From DATKWD01 sp963704815 (GTDB taxonomy: Bacteria > Actinomycetota > Acidimicrobiia > Acidimicrobiales > Salinilacustritrichaceae), in the NCBI GenBank assembly GCA_963704815.1, contig CAVPHU010000001.1, positions 1,240,001-1,304,000 on the forward strand: a stretch of DNA of 64,000 bases. The letters run 5' to 3'. This document shows positions 13,754 through 22,705 of this stretch, piece by piece. Under the pieces are notes generated by a model, which saw only the letters and a program-made list of their open reading frames with translations, was not told the DNA's origin and made no database searches. Position 1 is the stretch's first letter, and each line of letters begins with the position of its first letter. The position numbers and the translations under genes were made by a program.

Positions 13754-15541
13754 TCACACGCTCGTCGCCGCATCACCGGTCCAGCTGGCGTACAGGGCGG
13801 CGTAGGCCTGGCCCGCCTCGATCAGGTCGTCGTGGGTCCCGACCTCGACCAAGCGGCCGTCGGCCACCACGGCAACCCGATCGGCTCGGGCTGCGGTGGT
13901 GAGTCGGTGGGCGATCACGATGGTCGTCCGGCCCTCCATGAGCACCTCCATGGCGGCCTCGACCACGGCCTCGGTGCCGGGGTCGAGCGACGATGTCGCC
14001 TCGTCGAGGACCAGGATGCCCGGATCGGCCAGCGCGGCTCGAGCGATCGACACCAGCTGCTTCTCGCCGGCGGAGAAACGACTTCCTCGCTCGCGCACCT
14101 CGGTGTCGAGTCCGTCGGGCAGCGTGGCGAACCGATCGAGCACTCCGATGGACTCGAGTGCGTCGCGGACCTCGTCGTCGGAGGCCTCGGGGCGAGCGAG
14201 ACGGATGTTCTCCCGCACGTTCCCGTCGAAGAGGAACCCTTCCTGCGGCACGACCACGATCGTCGAGCGCAGCGAGGCGAGCGAGGCGTCACGGAGGTCG
14301 ACCCCGCCGACCTTGACCGAGCCGGCCACCGGGTCGTAGAGCCGGGCGATCAACTTGGCGAGGGTCGACTTCCCGGCTCCGGTGGGTCCGACCAGGGCGA
14401 TCCGTTCGCCTTCGGCGATCTGGAGATCGACGTCGCGGAGGACCGGGTCGCCGCCGGCATACCCGAAGGTCAGCCCGACGACCTCGACCTCGCCGCTCCG
14501 TGGAAGCTCGACCGGGCTGTCGCTCTGGCGGACGTCGATCTCGGTGTCGAGCAGCTCGTACACCTTCTTGAGCGCCGCGCCCGCCGATTGCACCATGTTG
14601 AAGAGCTGGGAGAGCTGTTGCACCGGCTCGAACAGGTTCGAGAGCGTGAGCACGAAGAAGGTCACCGTGCCGATGGTGAGCGACCCCTGGTGCACCCAGT
14701 AGCCGCCGATCCCGACCACTGCCGCGGTGGTTGCGAGGCCGGCGAGCTCGATGACCGGCAGGTACCAGGCCGAGATCTTCACCGACCGCATGTGCGCCTC
14801 GTAGAGGCGACGGTTCCGCCGGGCGAAGCGGCTGGTCTCGAGGTTCTCGCGTCCGAAGGCCTGCACGACCCGAACCCCGCTGATCCCCTCCTGGAGGTGC
14901 GACAGGGTGTCGCCGATGCCGTCGCGGACGTCGAGATAGGCGACGTTGGATTCGCGTTGGAACTTGATCGACGCCAGGATGACCGGCGGAAGCGCGAGCG
15001 CACACAGTGCGAGGAGCTGCCACGACACCAACCCGAGCACCACCACCGACGCGACGAGCAGCAACGTGTTGCTGACGAACATCAGCAAGCCCTGTTGGAC
15101 CAGCTCCTGCATCGAGTCGACGTCGGAGGTCATGCGGCTGACGACGACCCCGGCCTTCTCCCGATCGAAGAACGGCATGCTGAGTCGTTGGAGATGATCG
15201 AAGACGCGCAGCCGCAGGTCGCGGAGGAAGTTCTCGCCGATCCTTGCGATGGTCAGGACCTGGAAGCGGAACAGCACGTAGGCCGCGATTGCCACCCCGA
15301 TGTAGCCGACGACGGCTTGGTCGAGCACGGACGGGTTGTCGCCCTTGATGCCCCCGTCGATGCCCCACTTGACCAGGAGCGGTCCGGCGAGGACGGTGCC
15401 GGTCCAGCCCACCACGAGGAACCCGGCCAGGATCATCTGCCGGCGGTAGGGCCGCATGAGCCGGAGCGTCCGCCGGATCACCTGACCGGCTGCCTCGGCG
15501 TCGAGCCGGTCCTCCTCGTCGACCCCTCCCTGAGCCCACAC
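13754..15541 (-). CDS. ABC exporter, fused membrane and ATPase domains (subunit 2)
   Basis: A 595-residue half-transporter with a six-helix ABC type-1 membrane domain (about 35-320) and a C-terminal ATPase: Walker A GPTGAGKST, signature FSAGEKQ, Walker B ILVLDEATSSLD and the H-loop IAHRL. The signature reads F-S-A-G-E instead of L-S-G-G-Q, typical of one half of heterodimeric exporters such as mycobacterial Rv1272c/Rv1273c. It begins 2 bp after the partner gene at 15544-17400, so the two are one operon and surely one complex. Substrates could be lipids or drugs. Confidence 0.9.
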   Translation of the reverse strand: MWAQGGVDEEDRLDAEAAGQVIRRTLRLMRPYRRQMILAGFLVVGWTGTVLAGPLLVKWGIDGGIKGDNPSVLDQAVVGYIGVAIAAYVLFRFQVLTIARIGENFLRDLRLRVFDHLQRLSMPFFDREKAGVVVSRMTSDVDSMQELVQQGLLMFVSNTLLLVASVVVLGLVSWQLLALCALALPPVILASIKFQRESNVAYLDVRDGIGDTLSHLQEGISGVRVVQAFGRENLETSRFARRNRRLYEAHMRSVKISAWYLPVIELAGLATTAAVVGIGGYWVHQGSLTIGTVTFFVLTLSNLFEPVQQLSQLFNMVQSAGAALKKVYELLDTEIDVRQSDSPVELPRSGEVEVVGLTFGYAGGDPVLRDVDLQIAEGERIALVGPTGAGKSTLAKLIARLYDPVAGSVKVGGVDLRDASLASLRSTIVVVPQEGFLFDGNVRENIRLARPEASDDEVRDALESIGVLDRFATLPDGLDTEVRERGSRFSAGEKQLVSIARAALADPGILVLDEATSSLDPGTEAVVEAAMEVLMEGRTTIVIAHRLTTAARADRVAVVADGRLVEVGTHDDLIEAGQAYAALYASWTGDAATSV

Positions 15542-15543
15542 GG

Positions 15544-17400
15544 TTACGACACCACCTCTCGCTCGGTTCCGCCGGCCGAAGCCAGCACCTCGCGGTAGCG
15601 CGCCTCGCCGCGCAGCAGCTGCTCGTGGGTCCCCGAGCCGACGACCCGGCCCTCGTCCATCAGGATGACCCGGTCGGCCAGTGCGATGGTCGACGGCCGG
15701 TGGGCGATCACGATGGTCGTGCGGCCGGCCATGACCTCGGTGAGCGCGTCGCGGATCTCGTGCTCCTTGGTCGGATCGACCGAGCTCGTCGCGTCGTCGA
15801 GGATCAGCACACGCGGATCGGCGAGGATGGCGCGGGCGATCGCGATCCGTTGGCGCTGCCCACCGGAGAGCGAGTAGCCACGCTCGCCGACGATGGTGTC
15901 GTAGCCGTCGTCGAGCTCGGCGATGAACTCGTGGGCGCCGGCGAGGCGAGCCGCCCGCTCGATGTCGGCGAAGGGGGCCTCGGGGTCGGCGAAGGCGATG
16001 TTCGCGGCGATCGAGTCGCTGAACAGGAAGGTGTCCTCGAAGACGATGCCGACCGAGCGTCGGAGCTCGGAGAGGCGCAGGTCGTGGACGTTCACGCCGT
16101 CGAGGAGCACCTCGCCCGACGAGACCTCGTAGAAGCGCGGGAGCAGCCGGGCGACCGTGGTCTTGCCACAGCCGGTCGGGCCGACCAGCGCGACCGACGC
16201 GCCGGCCTCGAGGGTGAGGTCGAACTCGCGGAGGACCGGGATCTCGCCATCCTCGCCGTACGCGAACGACACGTTCCGGAACTCGACCTGACCGGACGGC
16301 AGGGGGCCGTCAGCGACGGGGTGGGCCTTGGGGTCCTCGACGATCACCGGGTCGTGGTCGAGGATCTCGGCCACGCGTCCGGCAGCGGCGGACGCTCGCT
16401 GATAGCTGGCCACGATCATGCCGAGCATGCGGAGAGGCCAGATCAGCATGACGACATAGACGTTGAACGCCACCAGCGAGCCCAGGGACAACGAGCCTTC
16501 GAGCACCTGATGGCCCCCGTAGCCCAGGACGGCGATCAGTCCGATGTTCGGCAGGAGTTCGAGGGCGGGGAGATAGGTCGCTCGGGTGACCGACGCGGCC
16601 AGCGACTCGCGGTAGACGTCGTCGGCCTCTTCGCGAAGCCGACCCGACATGACCTGCTCGGCGCCGAATCCCTTGATCACCCGGACGCCGGCCACGGTCT
16701 CCTCGACGACCGACGCGAGCTCGGCCGACTCGCGCTGGACACCCATCACCGACGGGAACAGCCGGGTCGAGAACTTCTTGGCGACCACGTTCAGGAAGGG
16801 CAGGGACCCGAGCGCGAGCAGCGCCAGCACGGGGTCGATCACCACCAGAATGACCGTGACCGCGCTGACGGTCATCAGGTTGGCGATCGTGAGCGGGATC
16901 ATCACGACCAGGTTTTGAATCTGCTGCAGGTCGGTGTTCCCCCGACTCATCAGCTGGCCGGTCTGGACCGTGTCGTGAAACGCGAAGTGCAGACGTTGCA
17001 CGTGGGCGAACAGCCGGTCGCGGAGCGAGGTCTCGAGCAGCCGCGCCTCGCGGAAGGCGAGATATCGGCGCAGCCCGGTGAGCACCGCGGAGAAGAGTCC
17101 CACCAGGACGATCGCGAGCGACCACCAGAGCAGCTGGGTCATGTCGTCGGGCTCGATGCCCTTGTCGATGGCCTGCTGGATCAGCAGGCCGACGCTCACC
17201 TTCGAAAGGCTCCAGGCCAGGCCGACCACGACACCGGCCGCGATCCCCATCGTGCGGGGCTTCAATGAGTCGATGATGAGCCGCCGACCGGCCCGCGACA
17301 TCTCCTCGTTCTGCTCCTGGTCGTCGTCGATGACGCTGCCCCCCTCGGACCCGACCGAATCTATCGGCGCAGCAGCACCGGCCGCGAGACCAATTCGCAC
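15544..17400 (-). CDS. ABC exporter, fused membrane and ATPase domains (subunit 1)
   Basis: A partner half-transporter of up to 618 residues. It has six membrane helices (about 55-335), Walker A GPTGCGKTT, the canonical signature LSGGQRQRIAIARAILADP, Walker B VLILDDATSSVD and the H-loop IAHRP. In Walker B the catalytic Glu is replaced by Asp (D-D-A), a common asymmetry in heterodimeric exporters, so this ATP site may be the less active one. The GTG start at 17400 keeps an acidic stretch (I-D-D-D-Q-E-Q-N-E-E) that parallels the partner's N-terminus; ATG 17301 is a shorter alternative. Confidence 0.88.
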   Translation of the reverse strand: MRIGLAAGAAAPIDSVGSEGGSVIDDDQEQNEEMSRAGRRLIIDSLKPRTMGIAAGVVVGLAWSLSKVSVGLLIQQAIDKGIEPDDMTQLLWWSLAIVLVGLFSAVLTGLRRYLAFREARLLETSLRDRLFAHVQRLHFAFHDTVQTGQLMSRGNTDLQQIQNLVVMIPLTIANLMTVSAVTVILVVIDPVLALLALGSLPFLNVVAKKFSTRLFPSVMGVQRESAELASVVEETVAGVRVIKGFGAEQVMSGRLREEADDVYRESLAASVTRATYLPALELLPNIGLIAVLGYGGHQVLEGSLSLGSLVAFNVYVVMLIWPLRMLGMIVASYQRASAAAGRVAEILDHDPVIVEDPKAHPVADGPLPSGQVEFRNVSFAYGEDGEIPVLREFDLTLEAGASVALVGPTGCGKTTVARLLPRFYEVSSGEVLLDGVNVHDLRLSELRRSVGIVFEDTFLFSDSIAANIAFADPEAPFADIERAARLAGAHEFIAELDDGYDTIVGERGYSLSGGQRQRIAIARAILADPRVLILDDATSSVDPTKEHEIRDALTEVMAGRTTIVIAHRPSTIALADRVILMDEGRVVGSGTHEQLLRGEARYREVLASAGGTEREVVS

Positions 17401-17474
17401 GACTTCGTCAGAGATGCATCAAGGTCGGGCCAGATCGTGCCGATCTGACCACGGAAGAGAAAGCGGCCACACCA

Positions 17475-18281
17475 TTGCGTCTCCAAGAGATCTGCCTCGG
17501 AACCACTCACGGCGACATCCGTCTCACGTTCCATCGCGAGATGACCGTCGTCACCGGTCTGGACACCCATGAGCGCGCCGAACTCTCGGCGAGGGTGCTG
17601 CGGAGCCTGTTGGGCGAGGACCACTCGGCCGAGGTGAGCTACACCGCGTTCGACGGGCAGCAGCACACCGTGTCGAGCCGATCGCAGGCGCCTGCATCGG
17701 CGCTCGGATGGCGGCTCCAGGGCAACGTCGTGGCCGACATCTCCGAGTTGTGGCGCTTGAGCCTGATCGGCCGGGAGTCCTTCCTGGCGAGTGACGAACG
17801 GCTCGAGGACCCGCCTGCGCTCGTCGAGGCCCGCAAGCGCCTCGTCGTGCTCGAACACCAGCTCCTCGAGGTCCAGCGGGCCGAGAACAAGGACGCCACC
17901 GAGGTGCGGCGGCTCGCAGCACGCGTCACGGCGATGGCCCGGCGAGTGAACGACCTGAGGGCCAGCCTGGTCAGCGGACGCCGGAGTCGCGACGATGCCG
18001 CGCTGGCCCGGGTGGCCACCGTGCTCCAGGCCAAGTTCACCGCCGCCGGCTCACTCGGGATCCACAACGAACGCCTGCCGCTGGTGTTCGACGATGCCTT
18101 CATCGACGCCGCGGCCAGCCGGAAGTGGGACCTCCTCGACCTGCTGCGGCGGCTGGCCGACCACAACCAGGTGCTCTACCTCAGCGGCGACCCGTTCGTC
18201 GCGGCCTGGGCGCGCAGTGCAGCCGAGCACGGCCGAATCAACCTGATCGCCGCCGATGCGCCGGTCGCGGTCGGCAGCTGA
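17475..18281 (+). CDS. Degenerate SMC/RecN-like ABC ATPase-fold protein
   Basis: A 268-residue protein laid out like a miniature SMC protein. An N-terminal strand-loop region reads M-T-V-V-T-G-L-D-T-H-E-R-A where a Walker A loop would sit; a coiled coil spans about 115-175 (EARKRLVVLEHQLLEVQRA and onward); and the C-terminus has a Walker-B-like P-L-V-F-D-D-A-F followed by a switch-like Q-V-L-Y-L-S-G-D. The phosphate-binding G-K-S/T is missing, so ATP hydrolysis is unlikely. The start is TTG 17475. It is divergent from the ABC exporter. Its function is unknown. Confidence 0.65.
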   Translation: MRLQEICLGTTHGDIRLTFHREMTVVTGLDTHERAELSARVLRSLLGEDHSAEVSYTAFDGQQHTVSSRSQAPASALGWRLQGNVVADISELWRLSLIGRESFLASDERLEDPPALVEARKRLVVLEHQLLEVQRAENKDATEVRRLAARVTAMARRVNDLRASLVSGRRSRDDAALARVATVLQAKFTAAGSLGIHNERLPLVFDDAFIDAAASRKWDLLDLLRRLADHNQVLYLSGDPFVAAWARSAAEHGRINLIAADAPVAVGS

Positions 18282-18319
18282 CCCCGCCGCCGAGACACCA
18301 AGACGCCGAGACGACGGGC

Positions 18320-18838
18320 TCAGCCCACACGACGGAGGTCTCGTCGGAATCGTTCGGCGCGCGCGACGTAGGACTCGACGCCCGATGCGATCAGCTCGGG
18401 ACGGACCCGGTCGGGCACCACCTTGGCCGGAACCCCGAGCGCCATCGCCATGGGCGGGACCCTCGTGCCGTCGGTCACCACGGCGTTCGCGCCGACGATC
18501 GCATCCGGACCGATCTCGACGCGGTGGAGCACGATGGAACCCGATCCGACGAGCGACCGGTCGTGAATGACACATCCCTCCATGTGCACGGCATGGCCGA
18601 TCACACACTCGGCGCCGATGAGGGTGGCGAACTCGGCCGTGGTGTGGATGATCGAACCGTCCTGGACCGACGTTCGAGCGGCGACGACGATCGGTCCGTC
18701 GTCGCCGCGGAGCACCACCCCCGGCCAGACCGACGCGCCTGCCGCGAGCGTGACATCACCGATCACGACCGCATCGGGGTGGACGTAGGCGGCACCGTCG
18801 ATCGACGGTTCGACGTCGCCGAGGGCGTAGATCGGCAC
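18320..18838 (-). CDS. Gamma carbonic anhydrase-like left-handed beta-helix protein
   Basis: A 172-residue hexapeptide-repeat protein of the gamma carbonic anhydrase/PaaY/CaiE group, which forms trimers with zinc between subunits. Repeats such as V-V-I-G-D-V-T-L-A-A-G-A-S-V-W run from residue 20 to about 140. Two metal histidines are visible (IIHTT and V-I-G-H). At the third site, normally L-H-G-C, the sequence is M-E-G-C with a His two residues earlier (GHAVHMEGC), so metal binding may differ. It starts at GTG 18838 and lies 26 bp after the flavin reductase gene, on the same strand. Confidence 0.82.
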   Translation of the reverse strand: MPIYALGDVEPSIDGAAYVHPDAVVIGDVTLAAGASVWPGVVLRGDDGPIVVAARTSVQDGSIIHTTAEFATLIGAECVIGHAVHMEGCVIHDRSLVGSGSIVLHRVEIGPDAIVGANAVVTDGTRVPPMAMALGVPAKVVPDRVRPELIASGVESYVARAERFRRDLRRVG

Positions 18839-18864
18839 GGTTCAGCTGCCCGACGACGGAACGA

Positions 18865-19362
18865 TCAAGGAGCGAACCGCCCGTACCCACCCTTGAAGAA
18901 GAGCAGCGGTCCGGCGTCGGTGTCGCCATCGGCGTCGAGTGCGATGACCTCGCCCATCACCAGGTAGTGGTCGCCGGCCTCGACGACCCGCTCGATCCGG
19001 CAGTCGATCCAGGCCAGCACCCCGTGGATCCGGGGCGAGCCCGACGGGGCAGGCGACCATTCGATGCCGGCGAACTTGTCGTCGACCCGGCTGGCGAAGA
19101 CCCCGCTCGTCTCCTCGTGATGGTCGGCGAGCACGTTCACGCAGAAGTGCCCGCTCTGCTCGATGCGCGGCCACGAACCCGACGTGCGGGTCGGGTAGAA
19201 CGCCACCAGCGGCGGGTCGAGGGAGACCGAGCTGAAGGACCCGATCGCCATGCCCACCGGGCCGTCGTCGGTCGCGCCCGTCACGACGGTCACCCCGGTC
19301 GGGAAGTGACCGAGGACGTGCCTGAACGTGGCCCCGTCGATGGCCGGACTCTGTTCGGTCAC
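18865..19362 (-). CDS. Flavin reductase domain protein
   Basis: A 165-residue member of the flavin reductase (HpaC/ActVB-like) family, supplying reduced flavin to two-component monooxygenases or reducing other acceptors. Recognisable parts are FPTGVTVVTG near residue 20, SFSSVSLDPPLVAF, and the C-terminal H-Y-L-V-M-G-E-V segment. It starts at GTG 19362 with GGAGGA just upstream and a TACCAT -10 box at 19390-19395, making a short leader with a ribosome site. Candidate partners in the window are the luciferase-like monooxygenases at 47464 and 48384, but they are far away. Confidence 0.85.
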   Translation of the reverse strand: MTEQSPAIDGATFRHVLGHFPTGVTVVTGATDDGPVGMAIGSFSSVSLDPPLVAFYPTRTSGSWPRIEQSGHFCVNVLADHHEETSGVFASRVDDKFAGIEWSPAPSGSPRIHGVLAWIDCRIERVVEAGDHYLVMGEVIALDADGDTDAGPLLFFKGGYGRFAP

Positions 19363-19458
19363 ATGCTCCTCCAGGTCGATGTCGGCCGGATGGTAGTTCC
19401 GGACCCCGGCGCCGTTTCAGATCGGACCGCCGCCACGCGGTGCTCAGCGACGTGATCC

Positions 19459-20292
19459 TCAGCCGATCGACACGGACAGGCCTTCTGCGGCGGCGACGAC
19501 CTCGAGGTCGTCGCCGGCGAGCTCGACGGCATGGGCGAGCATCGCATCGACGTCGTCGTCGCCGTGCGAGGGGTCGTGGTGGAACAGGGCCAGGGTCTTG
19601 GCCCGGGCCTGCTTCGCGACGTAGACCGCGTAGTCGACGGTGCAATGCCCCCAATGACTCTTCTCGGGGAACTCCTCGACCGTGTACTGGGCGTCGTGGA
19701 TGAGCAGATCGGCCTCGCGGCACAACTCGAGCACCGGTTCGGTGGCCTCGTGACTCCCGTCGAGCGGCATCTGGTGGTCGCTCAGATAGGCGACGGTCGC
19801 ACTCGCCATCTCGATCCGGTAGCCGTTGGTCTGGCCGACGTGCGGAACCGGCCGGACGAGCACCGTGGCGCCGTCGAGCTCGAGCGTCTCGTCGTCGACG
19901 TCGTGGAACGTGATGTCGCCTCGCAGGTCGGACACCTGAACGGGGAAGTAGGGCGGGCGCATGAACCCTGCGAAGGACTCCTCGAGGCTCACCCCGTCCT
20001 GTGGCGGCCCGTAGACCCGGAACTCGGCGCCCACGCGATCGGCAGGCACGAAGAACGGGAGACCCTGGACGTGATCCCAGTGGATGTGGGTGACGAGCGC
20101 AGTGCCGCGGAACGTCCCGTCGGACCGCTGGGTGTCGCCCCAGAAGCGGAGGCCGGTTCCCATGTCCAGCACGATCGGGTCGAGTCCCGGCGACTCGAGG
20201 GCGACACACGACGTGTTCCCCCCGTATCTCGCGGTCACCGGGCAGGGGCACGGGGTCGACCCACGGACTCCATAGAACGTGACGTTGAGCAG
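19459..20292 (-). CDS. MBL-fold metallo-hydrolase with probable CTG start
   Basis: A 277-residue metallo-beta-lactamase-fold protein of the group starting F-Y-G-V-R-G-S-T-P-C. Metal ligands are in THIHWDHVQG, VPHVGQTNG, YLSDHQMP and D-L-L-I-H-D-A-Q-Y. The first ATG/GTG/TTG in frame is GTG 20238, but that would cut off V-T-F-Y-G-V-R-G-S-T-P-C-P-C, which is conserved in this family and is encoded just upstream. The only near-cognate codon before it is CTG at 20292, preceded by a run of G. A TAGCTT -10 box lies at 20323-20328. The substrate is unknown. Confidence 0.8.
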   Translation of the reverse strand: MLNVTFYGVRGSTPCPCPVTARYGGNTSCVALESPGLDPIVLDMGTGLRFWGDTQRSDGTFRGTALVTHIHWDHVQGLPFFVPADRVGAEFRVYGPPQDGVSLEESFAGFMRPPYFPVQVSDLRGDITFHDVDDETLELDGATVLVRPVPHVGQTNGYRIEMASATVAYLSDHQMPLDGSHEATEPVLELCREADLLIHDAQYTVEEFPEKSHWGHCTVDYAVYVAKQARAKTLALFHHDPSHGDDDVDAMLAHAVELAGDDLEVVAAAEGLSVSIG

Positions 20293-20383
20293 CGGTCCCC
20301 CCGGGTCAGGTGTGAGGCGACAAAGCTACAGCGGTCGGTCACCCACGATCCGTGGTGTGACCGCTGTCACGCGAGTCGCCGTG

Positions 20384-20389
20384 TACGTT
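20384..20389 (+). promoter_or_regulatory. -10 box of leaderless promoter, hydrolase-selenoprotein operon
   Basis: TACGTT ends 8 nt before the GTG at 20398. Confidence 0.5.
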
Positions 20390-20397
20390 CGGTCGCC

Positions 20398-21273
20398 GTG
20401 ACGAACGTGACCGAGCAGTCGATCCGGGCCAACGGCCTCGAATTCGGAATCCTCGAGGCCGGCGACGGCCCGCTCGCCCTCTGCCTGCACGGCTTCCCCG
20501 ACTCGGCATGGGGATGGCGGCACCTCCTCCCCGACCTCGCCGCTGCCGGGTACCGGGCGGTGGCACCGTTCATGCGCGGCTACGCACCCACCGACGTCCC
20601 AGCCGACGGCCGCTACCAGACCGCCGCCCTGTCCCTCGACGCGATCGAGCTCCACGAAGCGCTCGGCGGCGACGGCGATGCGGTGATCATCGGTCACGAC
20701 TGGGGCGCCATGGCCACCTACGGCGCCGCCAACGCAGCACCCGATCGATGGGCCAAGGTCGTCGCCGCGGCCGTTCCTCCGGCCGGGGCCATGGGCGCCG
20801 GATTCCTCCAGTACGCACAGCTCCAGCGCTCCTGGTACATGTTCTTCTTCCAGAGCCCGATGGCCGATCTCGTGGTACCGCTGAACGACCTCGAGTTCAT
20901 CGACCACCTGTGGGCGGACTGGTCGCCCGGCCACGACGCGTCCGCCGATCTCCCACGAGTGAAGGCCTGTCTGGGCGATCCCGCGAACCTGGCCGCGGCG
21001 CTCGGCTACTACCGGGCGACCCTCGGCGAGGGCTACAAGGATCCCGAGCTCGAGGACCTCCAGAACGCGGGCGGCGCGCCGACCGAGCAACCCACGCTCT
21101 ACCTCCATGGCCGCAACGACGGCTGCGTCGGAGCCGAGCTCGCCGAGTCGGCCGGCGCGTTCCTGAGCCACGAGGCATCACGTGTCGAGGTGCTCGACGG
21201 AGTCGGCCACTTCCTTCATCTCGAGGACCCCGATCGCGTCAACCGGCTGATCATCGACTTCCTCGATGCGTGA
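20398..21273 (+). CDS. Alpha/beta hydrolase (epoxide hydrolase-like)
   Basis: A 291-residue alpha/beta hydrolase. The oxyanion-hole motif LHGFPDSAWGW is near residue 32, the nucleophile elbow is GHDWGAMA with Asp as nucleophile, and the catalytic His is in GVGHFLHLEDP. An Asp nucleophile points to epoxide hydrolase or dehalogenase chemistry rather than an esterase; the acid residue is probably in LHGRNDG. The start GTG 20398 follows a -10 box by 8 nt. Its end overlaps the start of the thioredoxin-fusion gene by 8 bp, so it is first in a three-gene operon with the selenoprotein. Confidence 0.85.
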   Translation: MTNVTEQSIRANGLEFGILEAGDGPLALCLHGFPDSAWGWRHLLPDLAAAGYRAVAPFMRGYAPTDVPADGRYQTAALSLDAIELHEALGGDGDAVIIGHDWGAMATYGAANAAPDRWAKVVAAAVPPAGAMGAGFLQYAQLQRSWYMFFFQSPMADLVVPLNDLEFIDHLWADWSPGHDASADLPRVKACLGDPANLAAALGYYRATLGEGYKDPELEDLQNAGGAPTEQPTLYLHGRNDGCVGAELAESAGAFLSHEASRVEVLDGVGHFLHLEDPDRVNRLIIDFLDA

Positions 21274-22705
21274 GTCATCGCCGCTCCCCGACGGCCTGGT
21301 GGTCGTCGTGAAGCAGGAGTGCGCGACGTGCCGGCTGGTCGAGCCCGTGCTGCACGACCTGCACGAGCGAGCCGAGCTCACCGTGTACACCCAGGACGAC
21401 GTCGACTTCCCGTCAGGTCTCGAGGCCGTCGACGACACCGCGCTCTCGGTCTCGTGGCATCACGACGTCGAGACGGTTCCGACGCTGCTCCGCATCGTCG
21501 ACGGGGCCGAGGTCGACCGGACCGTCGGCTGGGACCGTCGCCGGTGGGAAGCCGTCTCCGGTGTCGACGGTCTCGGTCCCGACCTCCCCGACCTGCGACC
21601 CGGCTGCGGCTCGATGTCGGTCGACCCCGACAAGGTCGACGAACTCAGGGTGCGGTTCGGCGGCTCGGCGCTGCGAAGTCGCCGCATCGAGTTCGCCACG
21701 GCCGAAGACGAGATGGAAGCGATGTACGACCGGGGCTGGACCGACGGGCTCCCGGTCGTCCCCCCGACCGAAGCCCGGGTGATGGCGATGCTCGAGGGGA
21801 CGACCCGCGATCCCGACGAGGTCGTGGCCCTCGTCCCGCCGAACCTCGCCGAGGGAACGGTCGAGAAGATCGCCGTCAACGCAGTGCTGGCCGGCTGCCG
21901 CCCCGAATACCTGCCGTTCGTCCTCGCCGCGGTCGAGGCCGCCTGCTCCGACTCGTTCAACATGCACGGGTTGCTGGCGACGACCTACTTCAGCGGTCCG
22001 GTCATCGTCGTCAACGGCCCGGGTGCCACCCGCATCGACATGAACAGCGGCATGAACGCCCTGGGCCAGGGCAACCGAGCCAACGCCACCATCGGCCGCG
22101 CCCTCCAGTTGGTGATTCGCAACGTCGGCGGCGGCATCCCGGGCGAGGTCGATCGGGCGACCCTCGGGAACCCGGGCAAGTACACGTTCTGCTTCGCCGA
22201 GGACGAGGCCGATTCGCCGTGGACCTCACTCGCAGTCCACCGCGGCTTCGATCCGGACGCCACGACCGTCACCCTCTTCGCCGGTGAGGGCGTCCACGGG
22301 GTGGTCGATCAGATCAGCCGGACCCCGGAGTCGCTGGCCAGGAGCTTCGCCCTGTCGCTGCGCACCGTCAGCAGCGCCAAGCTCGCGCTGGCCTTCGACG
22401 CCTTGCTGGTGGTGTCGCCCGAGCACGCCCGGGTGTTCGCCGAAGCGGGGTGGGACCGCAATCGCCTGCTCGCCGAGTTGCACGAGATGCTCACCGTCAA
22501 GGGGGTCGAACTCACCCGTGGCGCTCAGGGAGTCGACGAAGGGCTCCCCGAGGGCTTCGCCGACGCCGACATCCCCAAGTTCCGCGACGGCGGGCTGCTG
22601 ATCGTGCACGCCGGGGGCAAGGCGGGCATGTTCTCGGGCATCATCGGGGGGTGGGTCAACGGAACCACCGGCAGTGACCCCACGACCATGGAGGTGGGTA
22701 CATGA
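21266..22705 (+). CDS. Thioredoxin-like domain fused to UGSC-associated domain
   Basis: A 479-residue protein. Residues 1-110 form a thioredoxin-like domain with a CxxC (KQECATCRLVEP) and the cis-proline segment V-P-T-L-L. Residues about 145-470 are a separate conserved region (RGWTDGLPVVPPTEARV, TVEKIAVNAVLAGCRPEYLP, GMFSGIIGGWV) that I associate with genes next to UGSC selenoproteins but whose chemistry I do not know. It overlaps the hydrolase gene upstream and, by ATGA, the selenoprotein gene downstream. The obvious hypothesis is that the thioredoxin domain exchanges electrons with the U-G-S-C centre of its neighbour. Confidence 0.7.
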   Translation: MRESSPLPDGLVVVVKQECATCRLVEPVLHDLHERAELTVYTQDDVDFPSGLEAVDDTALSVSWHHDVETVPTLLRIVDGAEVDRTVGWDRRRWEAVSGVDGLGPDLPDLRPGCGSMSVDPDKVDELRVRFGGSALRSRRIEFATAEDEMEAMYDRGWTDGLPVVPPTEARVMAMLEGTTRDPDEVVALVPPNLAEGTVEKIAVNAVLAGCRPEYLPFVLAAVEAACSDSFNMHGLLATTYFSGPVIVVNGPGATRIDMNSGMNALGQGNRANATIGRALQLVIRNVGGGIPGEVDRATLGNPGKYTFCFAEDEADSPWTSLAVHRGFDPDATTVTLFAGEGVHGVVDQISRTPESLARSFALSLRTVSSAKLALAFDALLVVSPEHARVFAEAGWDRNRLLAELHEMLTVKGVELTRGAQGVDEGLPEGFADADIPKFRDGGLLIVHAGGKAGMFSGIIGGWVNGTTGSDPTTMEVGT

